From NCBI GenBank assembly GCA_051530055.1, contig CM121342.1:5704001-5768000 (forward strand): a stretch of DNA of 64,000 nucleotides. The letters are read 5' to 3'. This DNA is from Neoechinorhynchus agilis (Eukaryota > Acanthocephala). The first letter of the stretch is position 1; the number at the start of each line of letters is the position of its first letter. The notes below the pieces were generated by a model. That model ran no database searches and was not told the origin of the DNA. It saw only the letters and a program-made list of their open reading frames with translations. Position numbers and translations under genes: made by a program. This document shows positions 24,931 to 35,718 of this stretch, in pieces.

Positions 24931-26707
24931 TTAGATACGTCGTTGGATCGAAGGTAAATTAGACCCGACGCCTCCACTTTCTTTAACCATCGGTCGATGG
25001 TTCCTTCGGACTGAATTTCGGTGTATAAAATCCCAACATTCGTTGCAATAGTATTGAAGGCAAGACTCGTCCGGGCAGAAATAAGGTGCAGGTTTATGGT
25101 CACACATCTCGCCACCGCATTGATCACACATTTGATCATCGAGTAGATAAGGTTTAATTTCAACTTGTTTATCAATATTTGATCCGGTTATGCGAACGTA
25201 TTGGTTTCGAATGGCCATTAAATAACTCTTTTGGTCACTGAATGCAACCCGAGCAGCTCCTTTTGGGTATTTAAGATCTGGATCGGTGTCTATACCCGCA
25301 TAACACACTCCACCGAACATCTCATTCATTATTGTAGCTAGTTCACTGGCACGCATCGGCCTTGGAACTCCTCCTACGAATATCGTCTTTCTGGGATCTA
25401 TCGGCTGATCGCCGTCCTCTAAATCAATCGTTTCTCATTCGACTTCTCGAGAAACCGATTGTCTTTACATGGTCACTGTCTGCGAGAATCCAGGGTTTAA
25501 CCTGGACCAATTTGGACTGGACGTGAGAACTAGATACGGCCGTATAAAAACTGTCGTTTTTATGGATAGAGCTGTCCAAAAGAGCTTGGACGCTGGACTC
25601 ATTGCAGAATATTACGAACGCATATCCTTTAGGCGGTATGTTCCCGCCGACGGATTGTCTCTGTGGCCAATCAACGGTCAATGGGCCGAATCGGACGAAC
25701 TGAGACACAATCTCACTTTCTGTGATATCTGTCGGAAGGCCACCTAAGAAAACTTTTCTTGAGTATCTCTCGTTTTCGCTTTGTTTCCGGATAAAAGTCT
25801 TGGGTAAGCGTTGGACCCCGCCAGGAGGACGTCTTGGAGGAAGAAATACTGATGGAGCGTCCGTGGATGCACATCGGAGTGGTTGTCTTGTGGACGGTTG
25901 GTATATTCTTCGGCGATTCACGTGTGGAATAGCTTGGGAATGATAAAAGAGAACTTGTTTAGAAAAGGCTAACTTACTTGGATGGTCCGGAGCGGACCAA
26001 GCTAGGTTATTAGCCAACGATTGGATAACTTCGTTCATGGCTTCAAAGTCAAAAGATCCTTCGATGGAAGGTATATTTCTTCGCGGAGGAGGTTGCATGG
26101 ATATATCGGATTGCTGGTATAAGTTAGACAGTGAATGATAATGTGGCGGTGGGGGTGGTGGCGGTAGTGGTGGTGGTGGAGGAGGTTGCATAGCGCCGAA
26201 ATAGTCTCTAGTTCCGAATGGAAATGGTATATCAGCCGTGCTGCTACTGGAATCAAGATCAGTCATTGAACCATGAGCCAGAAAGTCACGACGATATACA
26301 TCTCCTGATCTTCTATTGATGAACGGTTGATAATTGTTCGAATATAGACTGCTTTGTCGTTGCCTTCTTTGAGGAGGAGGTGACGGCTGCATGCGAATTC
26401 CTAACGAGTCTCCATAAAGGTCCATTACATCAATTTCTGATCTTTCATCTTGGTCTAACAAATAACTATCATACAATCTACCAGTACTGCTGCGATTGCT
26501 CGTCGATTGATGGGAATCGTTAGTCCATTGGTCCGCCGCCGCCGCCGCCGCTGCTGATCTAACAGTTCCACTGTCAATTCGATCATCGGAATCGCTTCTG
26601 AGAGCAGCTTCAAGTTCATCTAAGGCTGAATACTCGCGGCCATTTCGTTTTTGATCTCCGCAGTTCATCTTCGGATGGTAGACGTGAGAACACCGACTCT
26701 CTCTCAT
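24931..26707 (-). CDS. CPEB: CPEB-type RNA-binding protein (orb2/CPEB2-4 class)
   Basis: Reads leftwards from MRESRCSHVYHP at 26,707. The N-terminal half is low complexity with proline runs (PPPPPPLPPPPPPP). RRM1 starts RKVFLGGLPTDITESEI and contains FGPLTVDWPQ and PPKGYAFVIF, the form typical of CPEB2-4. An intron of about 57 nt near 25,425 joins ILADSDH to DGDQPIDPRKTIFVGGVPRP, the start of RRM2, which continues GGVCYAGIDTDPDLKYPKGA. The C-terminal ZZ-type zinc domain shows CDQCGGEMCDH and CLQYYCNECWDFIH. The family binds U-rich elements in 3' UTRs and controls poly(A) length and translation in oocytes and neurons. All signature parts are present. The first large exon contains a 45-nt segment that looks like an in-frame intron. 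The gene lies tail-to-tail with the USP gene, 221 bp away. Confidence 0.93.
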
Positions 26708-27240
26708 AATGAAAAGCGGAATTTAGCAGCACGCCGCGTGACTGGAAGAGAAGACAACTCACGTGCTTTGTGTTGGATAAAAATTGGAGGTGGAGGATAA
26801 AAATTAAAAAGATTCTTTTATCGTACATGGAGTGCGTCAATCGCTTTACGCCTCGACAAAAAAAAGTGTTTCTCGCGGCGTAAAACAACACGAGATTGAT
26901 GTCCAACTCAATGCTCTCGCAGCTATGCCATTAAGTCAATAGCTTTTCAACAATGATGACAAGAACGAGCTGGTGCCAATTGTACTTCTCAAAAATGGTT
27001 TAGATGTATGAGAAAAGAGATGTCTAGTCATCTTGAGCGTCTTTTCGCTAACACAAATGCAGATCAAAAGTACAATTAACATTGATTTCTCTTTTAAAGA
27101 TCCTGTCAAACGAATCACCTTTCTTTTCTGGAAATGTGAGTGGCAAAAAAAAAGAGGACTGGTGGAACATTGAGAGCAGAACTCAATGAGCGACATCCGT
27201 GGGTTTATTAGATCTTTATAAATGCTGAGCAAATTCTTTT
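26708..27240. other. Region upstream of CPEB
   Basis: No gene is supported. It probably includes the CPEB promoter and 5' UTR. It runs into the tandem array, of which a first copy of the block gaggactggtggaacattg already appears near 27,150. Confidence 0.4.
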
Positions 27241-30200
27241 AAGATCACAAAAACGCCAAGTCTTTTTTTGTAATGAGGGAAAAATTAGAATTGAGGTCTA
27301 AACTTCTTTTTTGGGATTCTTACAATAGAAAGAACGACCTTTTTTTTCGTATTTTTTAGAAAAATTAAGCTCTAAACTTCTTTTTTGGGATTAACACAAT
27401 AGGAAGAACGTCCTTTTTTCTAGAAAAATTAAGCTCTAAACTTCTTTTTTGGGATTCACATAAAATGAAGAACGACCTTTTTTCGTATTTTTAGAAAAAT
27501 TAAGCTCTAAACTTCTTTTTTGGGATTAAAAAAAGAGGACTGATGGAACATTGAGAGCAGAACTCAATGAGCGACATCCGTGGGTTTATTAGATCTTTAT
27601 AAATGCTGAGCAAATTCTTTTAAGATCACAAAAACGCCAAGTCTCTTTTTGTAATGAGGGAAAAATTAGAATTAAGGTCTAAACTTCTTTTTTGGGATTC
27701 TTACAATAGAAAGAACGACCTTTTTTTCGAATTTTTTAGAAAAATTAAGCTCTAAACTTCTTTTTTGGGATTCACATAAAATGAAGAACGACCTTTTTTC
27801 GTATTTTTTAGAAAAATTAAGTCTAAACTTGTGACATAAAGAACGATTTTTCGTATTTTTAGAAAAATTGCTTAAACTTTTGTACAAAAATGAAGAACGA
27901 CCTTTTTTTTTGGGATTCACAAATAGAAGAACGATTTTTTCGTATTTTTAGAAAAATTAAGCTCTAAACTTCTTTTTTGGGATTCACATAAAATGAAGAA
28001 CGACCTTTTTTCGTATTTTTTAGAAAAATTAAGCTCTAAACTTCTTTTTTGGGATTAAAAAAAGAGGACTGATGGAACATTGAGAGCAGAACTCAATGAG
28101 CGACATCCGTGGGTTTATTAGATCTTTATAAATGCTGAGCAAATTCTTTTAAGATCACAAAAACGCCAAGTCTTTTTTTGTAATGAGGGAAAAATTAGAA
28201 TTAAGGTCTAAACTTCTTTTTTGGGATTCTTACAATAGAAAGAACGACCTTTTTTTCGTATTTTTTAGAAAAATTAAGCTCTAAACTTCTTTTTTGGGAT
28301 TCACATAAAATGAAGAACGACCTTTTTTTCGTATTTTTTTAGAAAAATTAAGCTCTAAACTTCTTTTTTGGGATTCACATAAAATGAAGAACGACCTTTT
28401 TCGTATTTTTTTAGAAAAATTAAGCTCTAAACTTTTTTTTTGGGATTCACATAAAATGAAGAACGACTTTTTTCGTATTTTTAGAAAAATTAAGCTCTAA
28501 ACTTCTTTTTTGGGATTAAAAAAAGAGGACTGATGGAACATTGAGAGCAGAACTCAATGAGCGACATCCGTGGGTTTATTAGATCTTTATAAATGCTGAG
28601 CAAATTCTTTTAAGATCACAAAAACGCCAAGTCTTTTTTTGTAATGAGGGAAAAATTAGAATTAAGGTCTAAACTTCTTTTTTGGGATTCTTACAATAGA
28701 AAGAACGATTTTTTTTCGATTTTTAGAAAAATTAAGCTCTAAACTTCTTTTTTGGGATTCAAATAGAAGAACGACCTTTTTTCGTATTTTTAGAAAAATA
28801 GCTTAAACTTCTTTTTTGGGATTCACATAAAATGAAGAACGACTTTTTTTCGTATTTTTAGAAAAATTAAGCTCTAAACTTTTTTTTGGGATTCACATAA
28901 AATGAAGAACGACCTTTTTTTCGTATTTTTTAGAAAAATTAAGCTCTAAACTTCTTTTTTGGGATTAAAAAAAGAGGACTGATGGAACATTGAGAGCAGA
29001 ACTCAATGAGCGACATCCGTGGGTTTATTAGATCTTTATAAATGCTGAGCAAATTCTTTTAAGATCACAAAAACGCCAAGTCTTTTTTTGTAATGAGGGA
29101 AAAATTAGAATTAAGGTCTAAACTTCTTTTTTGGGATTCTTACAATAGAAAGAACGACCTTTTTTTCGTATTTTTTAGAAAAATTAAGCTCTAAACTTCT
29201 TTTTTGGGATTCACATAAAATGAAGAACGACCTTTTTTTCGTATTTTTTTAGAAAAATTAAGCTCTAAACTTCTTTTTTGGGATTCACATAAAATGAAGA
29301 ACGACCTTTTTCGTATTTTTTTAGAAAAATTAAGCTCTAAACTTTTTTTTTGGGATTCACAAAGAAAGAACGATTTTTCGTATTTTTAGAAAAATTAAGC
29401 TAAACTTTTTTTTGGGATTCACATAAAATGAAGAACGACTTTTTGTAGAAAAATTAAGCTTAAACTTTTTGGGATTCACATAAAATGAAGAACGACCTTT
29501 TTTTCGTATTTTTTAGAAAAATTAAGCTCTAAACTTCTTTTTTGGGATTAAAAAAAGAGGACTGATGGAACATTGAGAGCAGAACTCAATGAGCGACATC
29601 CGTGGGTTTATTAGATCTTTATAAATGCTGAGCAAATTCTTTTAAGATCACAAAAACGCCAAGTCTCTTTTTGTAATGAGGGAAAAATTAGAATTAAGGT
29701 CTAAACTTCTTTTTTGGGATTCTTACAATAGAAAGAACGATTTTTTTTCGTATTTTTTAGAAAAATTAAGCTCTAAACTTCTTTTTTGGGATTCACATAA
29801 TAGGAAGAACGACCTTTTTTTCGTATTTTTAGAAAAATTAAGCTCTAAACTTCTTTTTTGGGATTCACATAAAATGAAGAACGACCTTTTTTCGTATTTT
29901 TTTAGAAAAATTAAGCTCTAAACTTCTTTTTTGGGATTCACATAAAATGAAGAACGACCTTTTTTTCGTATTTTTTAGAAAAATTAAGCTCTAAACTTCT
30001 TTTTTGGGATTAAAAAAGAGGACTGATGGAACATTGAGAGCAGAACTCAATGAGCGACATCCGTGGGTTTATTAGATCTTTATAAATGCTGAGCAAATTC
30101 TTTTAAGATCACAAAAACGCCAAGTCTTTTTTTGTAATGAGGGAAAAATTAGAATTAAGGTCTAAACTTCTTTTTTGGGATTCTTACAATAGAAAGAACA

Positions 30201-30905
30201 ATTTTTTTTCGTATTTTTTAGAAAAATAAAGCTATAAACTTCTTTTTTGGGATTCACATAAAATGAAGAACGACCTTTTTTCGTATTTTTTTAGAAAAAT
30301 TAAGCTCTAAACTTCTTTTTTGGGATTCACATAATAGGAAAAACGACCTTTTTTCGTATTTTTAGAAAAATTAAGCTATAAACTTCTTTTTTGGGATTCA
30401 CATAAAATGAAGAACGACCTTTTTCGTATTTTTTTAGAAAAATTAAGCTCTAAACTTCTTTTTTGGGATTAAAAAGAGGACTGATGGAACATTGAGAGCA
30501 GAACTCAATGAGCGACATCCGTGGGTTTATTAGATCTTTATAAATGCTGAGCAAATTCTTTTAAGATCACAAAAACGCCAAGTCTTTTTTTGTAATGAGG
30601 GAAAAATTGATTAAGCTCTAAACTTCTTTTTTGGGATTCTTACAATAGAAAGAACGATTTTTTTCGAATTTTTTAGAAAAATTAAGCTCTAAACTTCTTT
30701 TTTGGGATTACACAAATGAAGAAGTCCTTTTTTCTAGAAAAATTAAGCTCTAAACTTTTTTGGGATTCACATAATAGGAAAAACGACTTTTTTCGTATTT
30801 TTAGAAAAATTAAGCTATAAACTTCTTTTTTGGGATTCACATAATAGAAAGAACGATCTTGTTTTCGTATTTTTTTAGCAAAATTACGCTTTAAACTTTT
30901 GTTGG
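27145..30905. repeat. Higher-order tandem array (about 380-580-bp blocks of 60-75-bp subunits)
   Basis: A 150-bp block (gaggactgatggaacattga to aaacgccaagtct) recurs near 27,150, 27,535, 28,065, 28,524, 28,974, 29,556, 30,018 and 30,476. Between these blocks lie two to six copies of a shorter unit with aagctctaaacttc, a T-run, gggattcac and gaagaacgacc. This is a two-level structure. Some stretches (27,825-27,910, 28,690-28,800, 29,340-29,470) show clusters of small deletions and may be consensus errors. No gene. Confidence 0.9.
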
Positions 30906-30937
30906 GATAGCATTAAATTATCTTCCCTAAAAAGCCA

Positions 30938-32588
30938 AATCATTGGATTTTTGTAAGAAGTTTCTCCAAGGTTCAAAATCATTGGATTTTTGTAAGAAGT
31001 TTCTCCAAGGTTCAAAATCATTGGATTTTTGTAAGAAGTTTCTACAAGGTTCAAAATCATTGGATTTTTGTAAGAAGTTTCTCCAAGGTTCAAAATCATT
31101 GGATTTTTGTAAGAAGTTTCTACAAAGTTAAAAATCATTGGATTTTTGTGAGAAGTTTCTCCAAGGTTCAAAATCATTGGATTTTTGTAAGAAGTTTCTC
31201 CAAGGTTCAAAATCATTGGATTTTTGTAAGAAGTTTCTCCAAGATTTAAAATCATTGGATTTTTGTAAAAGTTTCTACAAGGTTTAAAATCATTGGATTT
31301 TTGTAAGAAGTTTCTCCAAGGTTCAAAATCATTGGATTTTTGTAAGAAGTTTCTCCAAGGTTCAAAATCATTGGATTTTTGTAAGAAGTTTCTACAAGGT
31401 TCAAAATCATTGGATTTTTGTAAGAAGTTTCTCCAAGGTTCAAAATCATTGGATTTTTGTAAGAAGTTTCTACAAAGTTAAAAATCATTGGATTTTTGTG
31501 AGAAGTTTCTACAAGGTTAAAAATCATTGGATTTTTGTAAGAAGTTTCTACAAAGTTAAAAATCATTGGATTTTTGTGAGAAGTTTCTACAAAGTTAAAA
31601 ATCATTGGATTTTTGTGAGAAGTTTCTCCAAGGTTCAAAATCATTGGATTTTTGTAAGAAGTTTCTCCAAGGTTCAAAATCATTGGATTTTTGTAAGAAG
31701 TTTCTACAAAGTTAAAAATCATTGGATTTTTGTAAGAAGTTTCTCCAAGGTTTAAAATCATTGGATTTTTGTAAGAAGTTTCTACAAAGTTAAAAATCAT
31801 TGGATTTTTGTAAGAAGTTTCTCCAAGGTTCAAAATCATTGGATTTTTGTAAGAAGTTTCTCCAAGGTTAAAAATCATTGGATTTTTGTAAGAAGTTTCT
31901 CCAAGGTTCAAAATCATTGGATTTTTGTAAGAAGTTTCTCCAAGTTAAAAATCATTGGATTTTTGTAGAAGTTTCTCCAAGGTTCAAAATCATTGGATTT
32001 TTGTAAGAAGTTTCTACAAAGTTAAAAATCATTGGATTTTTGTGAGAAGTTTCTCCAAGGTTCAAAGTCATTGGATTTTTGTAAGAAGTTTCTCCAAGGT
32101 TCAAAATCATTGGATTTTTGTAAGAAGTTTCTCCAAGGTTCAAAATCATTGGATTTTTGTAAGAAGTTTCTCCAAGGTTTAAAATCATTGGATTTTTGTA
32201 AAAGTTTCTCCAAGGTTCAAAATCATTGGATTTTTGTAAGAAGTTTCTACAAAGTTAAAAATCATTGGATTTTTGTAAGAAGTTTCTCCAAGGTTCAAAA
32301 TCATTGGATTTTTGTAAGAAGTTTCTACAAAGTTAAAAATCATTGGATTTTTGTGAGAAGTTTCTCCAAGGTTCAAAATCATTGGATTTTTGTAAGAAGT
32401 TTCTACAAAGTTAAAAATCATTGGATTTTTGTAAGAAGTTTCTCCAAGGTTCAAAATCATTGGATTTTTGTAAAAGTTTCTCCAAGATTTAAAATCATTG
32501 GATTTTTGTGAGAAGTTTCTACAGAGTTAAAAATCATTGGATTTTTGTAAGAAGTTTCTCCAAGGTTCAAAATCATTGGATTTTTGGG
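30938..32588. repeat. 39-bp minisatellite, about 42 copies
   Basis: The unit is attggatttttgtaagaagt plus ttctccaaggttcaaaatc. Two variants alternate irregularly, ctccaaggttcaaa and ctacaaagttaaaa. Because 39 is a multiple of three, frames stay open on both strands (for example MILNLGETSYKNP repeated on the minus strand). Without start context or flanking exons I read this as non-coding satellite rather than a gene. Confidence 0.95.
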
Positions 32589-32934
32589 TGGCCATCACAC
32601 TCTATAAATAAGCATCATTGAAAGCTATTTTTGATGCAACTAAAAACTGTTGCTGGAAAAACACAAATACCAAGAAGCATATTAGTTTTGTGTGTGTTAG
32701 ACACACATTCCATTGTGAATGTTCAGATAGCTTTTCACATGAATAAACGCGTGGAAACTCGTAGGATAAACACGATTAGTTCAATTCATCGAAATCTTTC
32801 AATCACACAAAGTGTCTGGAATTTAAAAAGTCTGATTTAGTCGTTTTAAAAACGTATATTGCCGCTATTGGTTGAAATGTTAACAACGAACGATAATAAA
32901 TGCGTTATGGCGAACAGAAAAATATTAAGTCAGC
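32589..32934. other. Spacer between arrays
   Basis: A short stretch containing a 69-codon frame (32,631-32,840) of no recognisable family. I see nothing else in it. Confidence 0.35.
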
Positions 32935-33790
32935 CCATCGATCGGGTTCAGGAAGCGAATAAAATCACTTAATATCGATGAATCATTCCGTAAAAGAGTT
33001 CCTCATATACCTCGCGGCGAGGCGGGACTCGAGTGATTTTCCTCCGTTCCGCCTCCTCGAGGTATCTGAGGATCCGGACGAGGATGTAGAAACTCTTTTG
33101 CAGGATGATAGATCGATATTAAGTGATTTTATTCGCTTCCCTGAACCCGATCGATGGACTGTGTGCCCAAGGAAAAGTATTAGCCGTGGATAAAAGGTCA
33201 CCGCCATCGATCCGGTTCAGGAAGCGAATAAAATCACTTAATATCGATGAATCATTCCGTAAAAGAGTTCCTCATATACCTCGCGACGAGGCGGGACTCG
33301 AGTGATTTTCCTCCGTTCCGCCTCCTCGAGGTATCTGAGGATCCGGACGAGGATGTAGAAACTCTTTTGCAGGATGATCGATCGATATTAAGTGATTTTA
33401 TTCGCTTCCCTGAACCCGATCGATGGACTGTGTGCCCAAGGAAAAGTATTAGCCGTGGATAAAAGGTCACCGCCATCGATCCGGTTCAAGAAGCGAATAA
33501 AATCACTTAATATCGATGAATCATTCCGTAAAAGAGTTCCTCAGATACCTCGCGACGAGGCGGGACTCGAGTGATTTTCCTCCGTTCCGCCTCCTCGAGG
33601 TATCTGAGGATCCGGACGAGGATGTAGAAACTCTTTTACAGGATGCTCGATCGATATTAAATGATTTTATTCGCTTCCCTGGACCCGATCGATGGACTGT
33701 GTGCCCAAGGAAAAGTATCAGCCGTGGATAAAAGATAACCATACATCGATATAAGTTACCGACTGGCCAATCTTCATAAAAAAAGATTTG
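32935..33790 (+). repeat. Three tandem 269-bp units, each a long palindrome
   Basis: Units start near 32,935, 33,204 and 33,473. Within each, aatcacttaatatcgat pairs with atcgatattaagtgatt, gtaaaagagtt with aactcttttgc, and cctcatatacctcg with cgaggtatctgagg. The RNA would fold into a hairpin of roughly 90 bp. Each is followed by gtgtgcccaag and attagccgtggataaaag. After the third unit, catcgatataagttac and ctggccaatcttcataaa match the flank of the hairpin in the retroelement at 51.7 kb, so this is a fragment of the same element family. Confidence 0.9.
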
Positions 33791-35718
33791 ATGAAAAGAA
33801 TAAGCATTATTGTATATAGTTGTAAAGAAAAGCTTTTGGGAAGTCTACTATTTTTCTAACATGGCATTTTTGGTGGCACAAATGGATCGACAACGACTCA
33901 GATGGAATGTTAGGCGCTAAATCGGTTGCAGAGCAAACAAAAACCCGAAACCTTAATCGATTTTATGGGGAAATTTCCTTTAAGACGCTGACGACACGAT
34001 CAATAGCAGAAATCGTGGGCAATATTAGAATGGACCTCTGGAGAATTTTGATGTATTGCGTTGGAAGGGAATGAAAATGCGTTTTTCGCGACAATGACAG
34101 TTGACTTTAGCATAGACTGTTAATTTCGTTTTTGTATCGTTTTGACACTAAGGTTTCTTGTTCTTTAAAAAGGAAGTTGAAAAGCGCCTATTCCGGTTAC
34201 TGCACTCAAAAAAGCCCGTAATGATTCTTGAGACGTTAAAAGGATTCGACGCTTCTACCGCTGAGAATTACAAATATTCCTTTTTTAACATGAAATTTTC
34301 ACCTCTTTTTTTTGGTTACAACCTATAAAGCATGGCAAAATGCACAAAATGAACTTGTGATTTTGTTTCGTTCGAATCAGACTTTTTAAAACCGTTTCAT
34401 TGGAAACCTGAGCTCGTCTCTTTTCGAGGTATAAAATCTGGGACATTTAACGTTTAATGTATTTCTAGAGCAAAAATCATTCAATCTCACCTTTCAGAAA
34501 TAAACTCCAAACTGTTATGCGTCCCATTTTAAATCTATCGGTCTAAGAAATTTCACCGGAGAAAGTAGCAAGAGAAATAACGTGTTGTCGCACTAACTTT
34601 TCCATTTGCTCGCTTCCTATAATTCTGATAGGCATTTGTCTCAACTTTCGCTATAATGCTTAGGACAAAAAATCGATAATGACAAAGTTCCCTTTCCTAC
34701 CCCTTCTACATTCTTTACTCTGCCAAACCGAGTGTAAAACTGCTTTAATACATGGCGTCGCTGCTTCGAAGCCCTCTAAAATCAAATTTTCTCCATTGGT
34801 TAGGCCGTTTAAGTTGCACTACGCCGTTTTTTAGATGGAATTTTGGCGGTCTCGAGACCACTGATCCGCTCATAGGATTAAAATCCCCTCCTTTTTTTTA
34901 GAAAAGGATCTTATTGCGCCAACACGTTTGAGAAGTGCTCTCTAAAATGGCTTTTACGAAACCGGATACGACGGAAAAAAAGACAGGCTTAATTCTGGAA
35001 CAGTCGCGGATTTCTGATTAATCCAACTTTTAAATGATCAAAAGTTCAAATATTGATTGCATTAGAATAAAGAAGTTTTGATTTAAGTGAGTGGGGTTGT
35101 ATGATCGTCTGTAAAAAGAAAACGAAACAAATCTTTGGGCAGTAAAACCGAAGATCAAAACTCATAAAAAATATTGATTTCATGCCTGTTCGGTAAGCAG
35201 CAATCCAGGTTTCATTGGAAACTCTAAAAAACGACTCTAATATTTTAAAAAATAGCCGGGTTTTTTTTCAATTAGTCCAAGCATATAAAATCGATTACGT
35301 TCATTGATTACATCAGTCGTAGTGAATATTTGACGTGGTTATTGATTTATTATGACGGAAATTTGTTAACTAATTTGAACAATATTATAAATATTATCCG
35401 AAAACACGAGCCATGAAATTTTGCATTGAATCTTAATTGCAATCATTGACATTTTAGAAAAGAACATCCAAAGCAGAAAATTGGCTAAAACTCTCACAGA
35501 TTAATCGAACAGCGATAGAATTATTTTTTTGAACAGGAAATTGTCTTTGAGTAAACCAAAAGCAAACAAAAAATCAACCAAATTTAATGTTTTTCCCTCG
35601 ATATTTTCGGAAATCAGAAAAGAGTTAAAAAAAATAATATCCATGGTAACCAAACAACAAATAAAGATCTTTAGTTGTTGAGACATTATTTCAGAGCAAA
35701 AGGCGACGACCATCATCA
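33791..35718. other. Intergenic region, no gene seen
   Basis: About 1.9 kb of AT-rich sequence. I found no convincing coding frame, RNA or repeat on either strand. It should contain the promoter of the gene that begins at 35,719. Confidence 0.45.

Noticed and set aside
25469-25943. Plus-strand open frames inside CPEB
   Set aside because: They are antisense to conserved RRM exons and match no family.
30938-32588. CRISPR-like regular repeat
   Set aside because: Repeats are directly adjacent with no unique spacers, and the context is eukaryotic.
32978-33731. Repeated 71-codon frame (MNHSVKEFL type) as a gene family
   Set aside because: Each frame is one half of a palindrome and has an equal counterpart on the other strand; the DNA structure, not coding, is the conserved property.
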